The translations under genes were made by a program, and so were the position numbers. From Nocardia ninae NBRC 108245 (GTDB lineage: Bacteria > Actinomycetota > Actinomycetes > Mycobacteriales > Mycobacteriaceae), in the NCBI RefSeq assembly GCF_007990755.1, contig NZ_BJXA01000088.1:1-33200 (forward strand): a DNA stretch of 33,200 nt. Direction: 5' to 3'. Below the pieces are notes generated by a model, which did no database searches, was not told the origin of the DNA, and saw nothing but the letters and a program-made list of their open reading frames with translations. This document shows, piece by piece, positions 21,922 to 29,969 of the stretch. Position 1 is the first letter of the stretch. Each line of letters begins with the position of its first letter.

Positions 21922-23135
21922 TTCGCCTCCAAAGCGTCGATCTCGCTGTCGCTCATGCCGAGTAGCCCGGACAACACCTCGTGCGTGTGCTCTCCTAGAT
22001 CGGGTCCGACGTTGCGGATGGGCAGGGACTGTTCGCCGATCACCGGGACGATGCCGGGGAAGCCGACCGTCTTCGGTTCCGCCGCACCGACATCCACCGA
22101 GAACTGCTGAATCATGTTGCGCGCCTTGTACTGTTCGTCGGCGACGATGTCGGCCGCGGTGTAGATGGGACCGCACGGGATGCCCGCGGCCTCCAGGATC
22201 TTCAGTGCCTCGGCGCGCGTGTGCCTGCTGGTCCACTCGGTGATCGCGGCATCGAGGCGGTCGTGGTTGCGCCAGCGGCCCGCGTTGTCGTGCAGTTCCG
22301 GGTCGGCGGCCAAGTCGGGGCGGTCGATCACCTGCATGTAGCGCTGGAAGATGGCGTCACCGTTGCCGCCGATAATGATGCTGACGCCGTCGCTGCACGG
22401 GTAGGCGTTGCTCGGGGCGATGCCCTCGACCAGACCGCCGGTGCGTTCGCGTTTGATGCCGTAGGCAAGGTAATCGGGCACGAGCGATTCCATCACCGAC
22501 AGGATCGTCTCGTTGAGGGCGACGTCGATGACCCGCTCGCGCAACGGAATCGACGTCTCGTCCGGCCTGCGCTCACGCTGGAACAGCGCCATCACGGTGC
22601 CGAAGGCGGCATAGACGCCCGCGATCGAGTCACCGATCGAGACGCCCGTGCGCACCGGCGGCCGGTCCGGTTCGCCCATCAGTTCGCGCAGGCCACCGAC
22701 CGCTTCGGCGACGGCGGCGAAGCCCGGCCGGGACGCGTGCGGCCCGGTCTGCCCGTAGCCGGAGATTCTGGTGATCACCAGGTCGGGGTTCGCCGCGTTG
22801 AGCACCTCCGGGCCGAGCCCCCACTTCTCCAGCATCCCGGGGCGGAAGTTCTCCAGCAGCACATCGCAGCGGCGGACCAGGTCGAGCACGACGGCACGGC
22901 CTGCTTCGCTGCGCAGGTCCAGCGTGATCGACTTCTTGTTCCGGTTGACGGTGCGGTAGAGCATGGAGGTGTCGCCGCCGTAGAGCCGCCAGTTGCGCAG
23001 CTCGTCGCCGGCCTTCGGCCGCTCCACCTTGATGACCTCGGCGCCGAAGTCGCCGAGGATGCGCCCGGCGGTCGGCGCGGCAATGTAATTGCCCAGCTCC
23101 AGGACGCGAACACCGTCCAACGGCCGAATACTCAT
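21918..23135 (-). CDS. CaiB/BaiF (class III) CoA-transferase
   Basis: 405 residues, full length. Seen: the N-terminal LDGVRVLELGNYIAAPTAGRILGDFGAEVIKVE block, the NRNKKSITLDL and LLENFRPGMLEKWGLG motifs, and GVSIGDSIAGVYA with the catalytic aspartate. Known: class III transferases move CoA between carboxylic acids through an aspartyl-CoA intermediate; one branch transfers CoA from succinyl-CoA to glutarate or hydroxymethylglutarate. Inferred: with the downstream HMG-CoA lyase it would activate and then cleave a hydroxymethylglutarate-like acid. The exact substrate is not proven by sequence. Confidence 0.92.
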   Translation of the reverse strand: MSIRPLDGVRVLELGNYIAAPTAGRILGDFGAEVIKVERPKAGDELRNWRLYGGDTSMLYRTVNRNKKSITLDLRSEAGRAVVLDLVRRCDVLLENFRPGMLEKWGLGPEVLNAANPDLVITRISGYGQTGPHASRPGFAAVAEAVGGLRELMGEPDRPPVRTGVSIGDSIAGVYAAFGTVMALFQRERRPDETSIPLRERVIDVALNETILSVMESLVPDYLAYGIKRERTGGLVEGIAPSNAYPCSDGVSIIIGGNGDAIFQRYMQVIDRPDLAADPELHDNAGRWRNHDRLDAAITEWTSRHTRAEALKILEAAGIPCGPIYTAADIVADEQYKARNMIQQFSVDVGAAEPKTVGFPGIVPVIGEQSLPIRNVGPDLGEHTHEVLSGLLGMSDSEIDALEAK

Positions 23136-23194
23136 CGCACCAGTGTCTCAGGGGCCGCAGCGGCAGCGCACGACGACACCTCGCTGGGACCCAT

Positions 23195-23965
23195 CTACCC
23201 CACGTGCTCGCGCAGGTAAGCCAGATCCTCGGCCACTCCGTCGGCGGGCGTTTCCAGGATGACCGGGGCGTCCGCGCTCTTGCAGACCTCGGCGAGTAGC
23301 TGAGGGTCGATGGTGCCGTCGGCGAAGTTGGCGTGGCGGTCGGCGCCGGAGTTGAACTCGTCGCGCGAGGAGTTCAGGTGTACCAGGTCGATTCGACCGG
23401 TGATCGCCTTGATGCGGTCGACGACGCCGATCAGCTCCTCGCCACCCGCCCAGGCGTGACAGGTGTCGAGGCAGAAGCCCGCGCCGAAATCGCCGACGGC
23501 GTCCCACAATCGGGCGATCGAATCGAAATGCCGCGCCATCGCGTGATTGCCACCCGCGGTGTTCTCGATGAGGATCGGCACCGCGAAGCCGCCCTTGTCC
23601 TGCTGGCGTTCGAACAGTTTGCGCCAGTTGTCGACGCCGGTCGCCAGCTCGGCGTCCGAGCGCACGTGCCCGCCGTGCACGACCAGACCGATCGCGCCGA
23701 GGTCGGCGGCGGCCTTGGCCTGCTGGGCGACCGCGTTGCGGGAGGGCATGCGCAGGCGATTGTTCAGGCTCGCCACATTGATCTGATAGGACGAGTGCAC
23801 CACCACGTCGATCGGGCTGGCCACGATCTCCTCGGTCCGCGGGTGCGGGGTGGGTTTGTCCCAGCTCTGCGGGTCGACGACGAACATCTGGATGACGTCG
23901 GCGCCGAGTTTCTCGCCGAAGCCGATCGGATCGCCGTCGAGCCGGACATGTGCGCCAATCTGCAT
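23195..23965 (-). CDS. nfo: Endonuclease IV (deoxyribonuclease IV)
   Basis: 256 residues from ATG 23965 (MQIGAHVRLDG). Seen: the metal ligands of the family in order: His in VVVHSSYQIN, His in LVVHGGHV, Glu in LIENTAGG, Asp and His in CLDTCHAWAGG, His in LVHLNSSRDE, Asp-x-His in ADRHAN, and Glu in VILETP. Known: it cuts DNA at abasic sites in base-excision repair with three zinc ions. TAAGCT ends exactly 7 bases before the ATG, suggesting a leaderless message; Met at 23995 is an alternative start. It is separated by 59 bases from the CoA-transferase start and is not obviously linked in function. Confidence 0.93.
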   Translation of the reverse strand: MQIGAHVRLDGDPIGFGEKLGADVIQMFVVDPQSWDKPTPHPRTEEIVASPIDVVVHSSYQINVASLNNRLRMPSRNAVAQQAKAAADLGAIGLVVHGGHVRSDAELATGVDNWRKLFERQQDKGGFAVPILIENTAGGNHAMARHFDSIARLWDAVGDFGAGFCLDTCHAWAGGEELIGVVDRIKAITGRIDLVHLNSSRDEFNSGADRHANFADGTIDPQLLAEVCKSADAPVILETPADGVAEDLAYLREHVG

Positions 23966-23972
23966 GAGGGCC

Positions 23973-23978
23973 AGCTTA
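23973..23978 (-). promoter_or_regulatory. -10 element of nfo (leaderless)
   Basis: TAAGCT on the minus strand, then 7 bases, then ATG 23965. The spacing places the transcription start on the A of the start codon. No clear -35. Confidence 0.45.
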
Positions 23979-24273
23979 ACGACCACCACCGACATCGAGC
24001 CGCGGACGGCGAACCGGGATATGTTGCATCGCGCGAGTCCGGCGAGATACATCGGTAGTATCCGCGCGCTCGACCCGACAACGGGGGTGAATACCGTGTT
24101 GCAGACCGACGATCGACCGGCCTTGCCCCGCCCTTGCTGGCGGGCCGCCGGTCCGGTGACAACTGCTATGGTTTCGATGTTTTCCGTGGTCCGGCCCGTG
24201 CCTGATCGCGCGTTCTTATGCTGTACGCCTGTTCGTCGGTGGGTCCCGGCGGGCGGCGGGAAGTGGAGCAGAC
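23979..24273. other. Divergent region between nfo and the first kinase
   Basis: About 295 bases with no gene I can support. On the plus strand possible -10 elements are TATGGT near 24169-24174 and TATGCT near 24217-24222, and GTGACA near 24156-24161 resembles a -35, but spacing is poor for all pairs. The kinase has GGAG at 24265-24268. Confidence 0.4.
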
Positions 24274-26076
24274 ATGCTGGCCAGCGGTGACGTTTTCGCC
24301 GGTTATGTCATCGAGCGGCAACTGGGTCGCGGTGGCATGGGATCGGTCTACCTGGCGAAACACCCTCGGCTGCCGCGCCTGACCGCGTTGAAGCTGTTGA
24401 ACAGGGAGATGTTCTTCGACAAGGAGGTGCGGGCGCGGTTCGAACGGGAGGCGGATCTGGTCGCCCAGCTCGACCACCCGAATATCGTCACGGTCTACGA
24501 CCGCGGGCTCGAGGCCGAGCAGCTGTGGATCTCCATGCAGTTCATCGACGGCATCGACGCCGCATCGGTGCAACCGCAGGCGCTGCCGCCGGAGCGGGCC
24601 GTGCAGATCGTCAAGGAAACCGCGGACGCCCTCGACTACGCGCACGGCATCGGTGTGCTGCACCGCGACGTGAAACCCGCGAACATCCTGCTGGCGCGCG
24701 GCGGTGGTGGCCGCGGCGAGCGGGTGTACCTCACCGACTTCGGCATCGCCCGCTTCCGGGACGACACCGGCCATCTCACGCAGACCGGAACCTTCACCGC
24801 CACACTGGCTTACGCCTCGCCCGAGCAGCTCACCGGTTCGTCGCTGGATCACCGGTCGGATCAGTATTCGCTGGCGTGCTCGCTGTTCTGGTTGCTCACC
24901 GGGACCGGCCCGTTCTCCGCGACCAACCCCGCGGCGGTCATCCAGGGTCATCTGCAAGGTGCTCCGCCCGCACTGAGCAGCCACCGCCAGGGCCTGCCCT
25001 ACGCGCTGGACAGCGTGCTGGCCAGGGCGATGGCGAAGCGACCGGAGGACAGATATCCCAGCTGCGCCGACTTCGCCGCCGCCGCCCGGCACGCCCTGAC
25101 CAACCCCAGCGTGCCCTCGATGCCGGTGGCCGGCGGGCCGCGGCCGTTCACCGCACCACCGACGGCAGTGGCCGGACCACGCCCGACCACCGGGCCGAGG
25201 CCGACCACCGGACCCCGCCCCACCACCGGACCGCCCACCCCGACCACCGGCGCGCCCTACCCGGCGCAGTACGGCCAGCCGACCAGCGGACCGAATCACC
25301 TTGCAGGATCACCGTTCACGCCGCCACCGGCCACGCTGGCCGCGCCGCAGTACGGCAACGGCCAGGCCCCGCAGCCGACCGCCCCGTACGCGGGCCAGCA
25401 GTTCGGCAACAACTACGGCCCGCCGCCCATGTCTCCGGTCAGCGTCGGCGGACGGCCGCCGAAGAAATCCAACGTCGGCGTCATCATCGGCATCTGCGTC
25501 GGAGTCGTGGTGCTGCTGGTAGTGACGCTGGCCATCATCGGCGCGGTCAGCGATTCGACCGCCTCCGGCGGCGACACGACACCGAGTTCGGTCGCGTCCG
25601 GCGTGAACGGGCCCGGTAAAACGGTGCCCGCGACCGTGGACTCGATCAGTGCCGAGTTCCCGCGCATGGTGCCCGCCAGCAAGACGGAGCAGGTCGGCTA
25701 CAACGGCGCCAAATGCTGGGAGACCGACGCCACTTACACGCCCTCGCCGAGCGAGGGCGACCCGGAGTTCGGTGACTGGGCCTGGCAGTGGCGCTGCTAC
25801 GGCGGCGGCGACAGCTCCGACCCGCTCTATCGCATCTACGTCTACAAGTCCACCGCCGACGTGCAGGCGGTGCTGAAGACGCTGCCCGCCAACACCAAGT
25901 CCACCGACACCAACGGCGGAAAGTCCTACACCAACTACAAATACGACACCGGCGGCCCGAAGATCGTCACCGCCTTCACCGGCGATCCGGACCGTGCCCA
26001 GTACCTGATGTTCACCGACGGCTCCGGCTCCATCGATCAGACCCTGCGCTGGTGGCGCTCGGCGCCGCTGAACTGA
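24274..26076 (+). CDS. Transmembrane Ser/Thr protein kinase, tandem copy 1
   Basis: 600 residues. Seen: a complete kinase domain (about 10-270) with the glycine loop GRGGMGSVY (18-26), Lys40, HRDVKPAN at 130, DFG at 155 and the activation segment TGTFTATLAYASPEQL; then a Pro/Thr-rich linker with PRPTTG repeats, one membrane helix (about 401-425) and an outer domain ending in WWRSAPLN. The outer domain has two cysteines (AKCWETD and WQWRCYGG) likely to form a disulfide. Known: PknB-type kinases phosphorylate activation-loop threonines and sense outer ligands; this outer domain is not PASTA. ATG 24274 has GGAG 5 bases upstream. The next gene is a paralogue 3 bases away. Confidence 0.95.
   Translation: MLASGDVFAGYVIERQLGRGGMGSVYLAKHPRLPRLTALKLLNREMFFDKEVRARFEREADLVAQLDHPNIVTVYDRGLEAEQLWISMQFIDGIDAASVQPQALPPERAVQIVKETADALDYAHGIGVLHRDVKPANILLARGGGGRGERVYLTDFGIARFRDDTGHLTQTGTFTATLAYASPEQLTGSSLDHRSDQYSLACSLFWLLTGTGPFSATNPAAVIQGHLQGAPPALSSHRQGLPYALDSVLARAMAKRPEDRYPSCADFAAAARHALTNPSVPSMPVAGGPRPFTAPPTAVAGPRPTTGPRPTTGPRPTTGPPTPTTGAPYPAQYGQPTSGPNHLAGSPFTPPPATLAAPQYGNGQAPQPTAPYAGQQFGNNYGPPPMSPVSVGGRPPKKSNVGVIIGICVGVVVLLVVTLAIIGAVSDSTASGGDTTPSSVASGVNGPGKTVPATVDSISAEFPRMVPASKTEQVGYNGAKCWETDATYTPSPSEGDPEFGDWAWQWRCYGGGDSSDPLYRIYVYKSTADVQAVLKTLPANTKSTDTNGGKSYTNYKYDTGGPKIVTAFTGDPDRAQYLMFTDGSGSIDQTLRWWRSAPLN
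25174..25227 (+). repeat. 18-base coding repeat (GPRPTT x3) in kinase 1
   Basis: Three tandem 18-base units encode GPRPTT, followed by the degenerate GPPTPTTG. They lie in the linker between kinase domain and membrane helix, which is rich in Pro and Thr. Confidence 0.85.
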
Positions 26077-26079
26077 TCC

Positions 26080-27861
26080 ATGCTGCAACCCGGAGAGATA
26101 TTCGCCGGGTACACCATCGAACGGCTGCTCGGTCGCGGCGGCATGGGCTCGGTGTACCTGGCGCGGCACCCCCGCCTGCCACGGTTGACGGCGATGAAGC
26201 TGTTGAACCCGGAAGTGTTCCACGACAAGGAGATCCGCACTCGGTTCGAGCGGGAGGCCGACCTGGTCGCCCGGCTCGATCACCCCAACATCGTGACCGT
26301 GTTCGACCGCGGCGTCGAGGACGAGCGGCTGTGGATCTCGATGCAGTACATCGACGGCACCGACGCCGCCGGGGTGGAGGCGCGATCGTTGCCGCCGGAA
26401 CGCGCGGTGCAGATCATCGGCGAGACCGCCAAGGCGCTCGACTTCGCGCACCGTCGTGGCGTGCTGCACCGAGATGTGAAGCCCGCCAACATCTTGCTCG
26501 AACGCACCGCGGGCGCCGGCGAACGGGTGTTCCTGACCGATTTCGGCATCGCGCGCTTCCGCGACGACACCGGGCGGCTCACGCAGACCGGAACATTTAC
26601 CGCCACACTGGCGTACGCGTCACCGGAGCAGCTGTCGGGCGCGCTGCTCGATCACCGCTCGGACCAATACTCGCTGGCCTGCACGCTGTTTCGGCTACTG
26701 ACCGGCACGGTGCCGTTCGACGCCACCAACCCGGTCGCGGTGATCCAGGGACATTTGCAGGTGCCGCCGCCGCCGGTCAGCCGGTTGCGGCCGGGGCTGC
26801 CGGTGGCGCTGGATGCGGTGCTGGCCAAGGCGATGGCGAAGCGGGCCGACGGGCGGTTCGATTCCTGCGCCGAATTCGCCGGTGCCGCTTGGCGTGCGCT
26901 CACCGCGGCGCAAGAGTTCGGCTCGCCCCCGGCGCAGCAGCAATTCGCGCCGTCCTCGGCACTGCAACAGTTCACGCCATCCCCGGTACACCAGCAGCTC
27001 ACGCCATCCTCGACACCGAACCAGTTCTCGCCCTCCGCCGCACCGCACAAGTTCGCACCGTCCTCCACGCCGAGCCAGTTCGCGCCACCTCACCCGCTGA
27101 ATCAGCAACGCGTCATGGGGCAGAACGGGCACGATGCCAGTCCCGCCCGGCGCGGCCCGGTTCCCGTGCAGCGCCCGAAGTCCAACGCCAAGCTCGGCGG
27201 CGGCATCGGCGTCCTTCTGGTGCTCGGCCTCATCGCCTCGCTCATCATGTCCTCGCGCGGCGAATCAGGTTCGGCGGGACCGACGGTCACCACGACGGCG
27301 ACTACGCCACGCGCCACAGCCATTGCCGACACCACCGAGCCGCCGACCTCGGCACCACCGGCGACGACCGCCGACCCCGCCCAGGTGGGCACGAACGCCG
27401 CGGCGCTCAGCGCCGAGTTCCCGGCGATGCTGCCGAAAACCACTGCCCAGCAGCTGGTTCACTCCGGATCGGGCTACAACAAGGCAGGTTGCTTCTCCTA
27501 TGATCCGACTTCCGCGCCGACCATCGACGAGGAGGATCCCGCCTTCGGCGCCTGGCTGGTGATGTGGCGCTGCTTCGGCGGCACCGAGAACAAAGCGGCC
27601 TTCTCCTTCTACCTCTACAACTCCCCCGCCGACGTCCACGCCGCGCTGGACGCCTTACCCGCCAACGACCGGACCACGGCCACCAATCACGGCCACACCT
27701 ACACCAATTACACGTTGCACAACAGCAGTACCCGGCGCCCGCGGATGATCACGGAGTTCACCGCCGACCCGCAACGCGCCACGATCCTGATGTACAGCGC
27801 GGGCTTCATCGCCACCGAGTCCGAGCTGATGCAGTGGTGGACCGACGCCCCACTGAACTGA
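26080..27861 (+). CDS. Transmembrane Ser/Thr protein kinase, tandem copy 2
   Basis: 593 residues, paralogous to copy 1 along the kinase domain (EIFAGYTIERLLGRGGMGSV, LHRDVKPANILL, LTDFGIARFRDDTG, TGTFTATLAYASPEQL) and in the outer domain (LSAEFPAMLP, two cysteines in AGCFSYD and MWRCFGG, and the ending WWTDAPLN). Linker and membrane helix (about 372-391) differ: the linker is Gln/Ser/Pro-rich with 9-residue repeats. ATG 26080 is only 3 bases after the previous stop, so the two are co-translated. Catalytic residues are intact, so it is an active kinase. Inferred: the pair may form heterodimers or answer to related ligands. No known Pkn orthologue is evident. Confidence 0.95.
   Translation: MLQPGEIFAGYTIERLLGRGGMGSVYLARHPRLPRLTAMKLLNPEVFHDKEIRTRFEREADLVARLDHPNIVTVFDRGVEDERLWISMQYIDGTDAAGVEARSLPPERAVQIIGETAKALDFAHRRGVLHRDVKPANILLERTAGAGERVFLTDFGIARFRDDTGRLTQTGTFTATLAYASPEQLSGALLDHRSDQYSLACTLFRLLTGTVPFDATNPVAVIQGHLQVPPPPVSRLRPGLPVALDAVLAKAMAKRADGRFDSCAEFAGAAWRALTAAQEFGSPPAQQQFAPSSALQQFTPSPVHQQLTPSSTPNQFSPSAAPHKFAPSSTPSQFAPPHPLNQQRVMGQNGHDASPARRGPVPVQRPKSNAKLGGGIGVLLVLGLIASLIMSSRGESGSAGPTVTTTATTPRATAIADTTEPPTSAPPATTADPAQVGTNAAALSAEFPAMLPKTTAQQLVHSGSGYNKAGCFSYDPTSAPTIDEEDPAFGAWLVMWRCFGGTENKAAFSFYLYNSPADVHAALDALPANDRTTATNHGHTYTNYTLHNSSTRRPRMITEFTADPQRATILMYSAGFIATESELMQWWTDAPLN
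26938..27099 (+). repeat. 27-base coding minisatellite (six units) in kinase 2
   Basis: Six consecutive 27-base units encode nine residues each, with consensus (Q/N)QFxPSxxP: QQFAPSSAL, QQFTPSPVH, QQLTPSSTP, NQFSPSAAP, HKFAPSSTP, SQFAPPHPL. The linker of copy 1 has different repeats at the same place, so this arose after the gene duplication. Copy number could vary between strains. Confidence 0.9.
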
Positions 27862-27900
27862 GCGAGCCGACCACCCGCCGCGACTGGAAGGGCCAGGCGC

Positions 27901-28734
27901 TCAACCGAACGCGTGGTGCACGAATTCGTGGGTCGGATGGAAGCCGATGGACTGGTAGATCTTGCTCGAGGTGCGGTTGGCGGTGTCGGCGAACAGGCAC
28001 ACGTTCAAGTTGTCGGCGCGCAAGACTTGTGCGATGTGCGCGGTGACGGCGCTGGCGTAGCCGTGTCCGCGCTCCTGCGGCGGTGTGTACACCATGCCGA
28101 CGCGGGACCAGCCGTGCACGGGAAGGTGATGGGCGGCAAAGCTTGTCGGGCGGCCGTCACGCTCCCAGAACCACATCAGTCCGGCCGCGACCCGGTTGCG
28201 GAGGGTCGCCTTGTCCAGTCCGGCCGGCGAGATCCCGGCCTCGGCACGCATGGCCTCGGCCCATTCGACACACAGCTCGACCTCGGATTCGGTTGCCCGG
28301 CGCGGACTCCCGGGCACCTCGGGGGTACGCAGCGCACCGAGCCGGTACAGCCTGGTGGTGTAGGACGGTTGGACGCCGACCCCGAGGCGGTCGCTCCACC
28401 GCTTGGCGAAGATGTCGGCGTCGGCGGCGAGTCCTTCCACCCCTGCGCTTTCCGGTGCCACCTCGGCCAGCGCGTCCGCCACCGCGCTCGCGCCGCCCTC
28501 GGGCAGCTCGCCCAGGTACAGGTCCCGGTCCGCGACCCGCATGGCGACCCCGGCCACGGCCGCGCCGTCGCCATACAACGCCAGGAATCGCGAGCCGCCG
28601 TCGGCGGCCTGCAGGCCGGCCACCTGATTGGCGATGCTGGTGCTGATCACGGTGTGCCGCAGCGGATCACGGAGCAGAAACGACTCGGTGCGCGAGCGGA
28701 ACTCGGCCGCGTCCGTGCTGATCTCGATCCTCAT
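27901..28734 (-). CDS. GNAT-family N-acetyltransferase
   Basis: 277 residues from ATG 28734; two GTG codons just upstream are alternatives. Seen: the C-terminal GNAT core with VGMVYTPPQERGHGYASAVTAHIAQVL (acetyl-CoA loop Q/RxxGxG/A) and the closing NRTSSKIYQSIGFHPTHEF. The N-terminal half is less conserved. Known: GNAT enzymes move an acetyl group from acetyl-CoA to an amine; the substrate cannot be predicted here. TACCGT ends 7 bases before the ATG, suggesting a leaderless message. It converges on kinase 2 across a 39-base gap with no obvious hairpin. Confidence 0.88.
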   Translation of the reverse strand: MRIEISTDAAEFRSRTESFLLRDPLRHTVISTSIANQVAGLQAADGGSRFLALYGDGAAVAGVAMRVADRDLYLGELPEGGASAVADALAEVAPESAGVEGLAADADIFAKRWSDRLGVGVQPSYTTRLYRLGALRTPEVPGSPRRATESEVELCVEWAEAMRAEAGISPAGLDKATLRNRVAAGLMWFWERDGRPTSFAAHHLPVHGWSRVGMVYTPPQERGHGYASAVTAHIAQVLRADNLNVCLFADTANRTSSKIYQSIGFHPTHEFVHHAFG

Positions 28735-28741
28735 GATCACC

Positions 28742-28747
28742 ACGGTA
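28742..28747 (-). promoter_or_regulatory. -10 element of the GNAT gene (leaderless)
   Basis: TACCGT on the minus strand, then 7 bases, then ATG 28734, the same spacing as at nfo and the tuf leader. GGTGAT in the spacer could also serve as a weak ribosome site. Confidence 0.4.
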
Positions 28748-28842
28748 GGCGGCGGATGCGTTGCGCGCCCGCGTGTCTCGCCAGGCCTGCCACGATGATC
28801 GACCGGTGGTCGAGTCGGCGCACGGCTCAGTTGGGTTCGGCG

Positions 28843-29133
28843 TCAATCCGTTTCGTTGCCGCCACGGCCACCTGTGCGAAGTTTGAGCAGGACCAACCCT
28901 GCGGTGCACGCGAGAATCAGTCCGGCGACGGTGATTTCGACGTGTAGGCCTGCGATGCCGAGGACAGCCCCGACGATGCCGCCAATGAAGATCAGCCAGG
29001 CGAGTGTCCGCGAAAGAATCGTGGACAGCGAGCGCGCTGACCCGTTCGACACGAGATGCTGCGAAGAAGCCGACACCGCATCCTTGGCGGCTGCGGACGA
29101 CTCCTGCTGCGACGCTGTCGAGTAAGCTCCCAT
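28843..29133 (-). CDS. Small membrane protein of unknown function
   Basis: 96 residues from the second of two adjacent ATG codons (29133), which sits 6 bases after GAGGAG; the first (29136) is too close. Seen: a Ser/Ala-rich N-terminal 40 residues, then two hydrophobic helices (LAWLIFIGGIVGAVLGIAGL and ITVAGLILACTAGLVLLKL) and a short Gly/Arg tail. Two-helix hairpin membrane protein, no known family. It is not clearly co-transcribed with GNAT, which has its own promoter. Confidence 0.65.
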   Translation of the reverse strand: MGAYSTASQQESSAAAKDAVSASSQHLVSNGSARSLSTILSRTLAWLIFIGGIVGAVLGIAGLHVEITVAGLILACTAGLVLLKLRTGGRGGNETD

Positions 29134-29427
29134 CATCTACTCCTCGATGACGCCGATCAGAGAACCAATGCCGCGTTCATCACACAACGCTTCTCTCATC
29201 TGGGTACAGGCGTCTCACGCGTAACTTTGCTCACACGCTACGACCATGTCGCGCCATATGACAGCGACACGTGCCCACGACACGCCGAAGAGACCAATTC
29301 GATATCTGAGTTACCGGCGTTTAAAATGTGTACGTCCGACGCACCGGCGGCGACCGCTTCGCCTGGCCCGGTGGACCGCGCTCGAGTAAGGTGATGCCCA
29401 CTCGAACCGCAGCAGGAGTTGTCACCG
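29134..29427. other. Divergent region before the lipoprotein gene
   Basis: 294 bases with lower GC than average (for instance around 29290-29330, with TTTAAAATGTG). Must hold promoters for the small membrane protein and the lipoprotein. TAAGGT at 29388-29393 could be a -10 for the latter. I see no gene and no convincing -35. Confidence 0.4.
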
Positions 29428-29931
29428 ATGGAGAGCACCAGGACCAAGATCGCAGGTCCGGCGATCGCCGCAGGCGCGATCTCCGTCGGGCTAGTCCTCG
29501 TCGGCGCCTGCGGAATCGGCAAGCAGGACACCTACGTCGCACCGCCACCGTTGCAGTCGGACCCGAACGTCGCGCCCGTGGTGCACTCGGGCACCAGCGT
29601 GACGGTGCCGAAAGTGTCGATTCCGCCGTCGCCGACCTGGCGCATCGCCCCGTATCAAGCGCCCCAGGCGACACCGTTCACCGGATTCGCCACCACGACG
29701 TCCGGCGAGCCGGCCCCGGAAGAGTCGCACGGGATTCCACCGCACGAGACCCCGTCCGAGGACGCGCGCCCACCGGCCACCACCACCGAGGCGCCCACGA
29801 CCGAAGCGCCGACGACCAGGCCGACCACCACTCGGCCGACCAGGCCGCGGCCGACGACTACGACCCCGGACGAGCCGACCACCCGCCCGTCCGAAAGCCC
29901 GTCCGGCGGTTTGAACACCGACCACGAGTGA
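29428..29931 (+). CDS. Thr/Pro-rich lipoprotein
   Basis: 167 residues from ATG 29428, 9 bases after AGGAG; the TTG at 29419 sits directly on that site and is not used. Seen: a lipoprotein signal with basic N-terminus (ESTRTK), a hydrophobic core and lipobox LVGAC, so mature Cys is near residue 28. The rest is low in complexity, rich in Pro and Thr, with TTEAPTT and TRPTTTRP repeats near the end. Inferred: anchored in the membrane with a long, probably O-glycosylated, disordered arm. No recognised family or enzymatic motif. Confidence 0.8.
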   Translation: MESTRTKIAGPAIAAGAISVGLVLVGACGIGKQDTYVAPPPLQSDPNVAPVVHSGTSVTVPKVSIPPSPTWRIAPYQAPQATPFTGFATTTSGEPAPEESHGIPPHETPSEDARPPATTTEAPTTEAPTTRPTTTRPTRPRPTTTTPDEPTTRPSESPSGGLNTDHE

Positions 29932-29934
29932 CCC

Positions 29935-29963
29935 GCGGTGGTGCGCGAAGCACGCACCACCGC
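29935..29963. terminator. Bidirectional terminator between lipoprotein and acyl-CoA dehydrogenase genes
   Basis: Arms 29935-29945 (GCGGTGGTGCG) and 29953-29963 (CGCACCACCGC) pair perfectly over 11 bp with a 7-base loop, between two convergent stops. Only a weak AT-rich tail follows on the plus side. Confidence 0.75.
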
Positions 29964-29969
29964 AAGGAT

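Noticed and set aside
25174-27099. CRISPR array
   Set aside because: The repeats are short tandem coding units in frame with two kinase genes and have no spacers.
29419-29427. TTG start of the lipoprotein at 29419
   Set aside because: It sits directly on the AGGAG ribosome site, which has proper spacing to ATG 29428.
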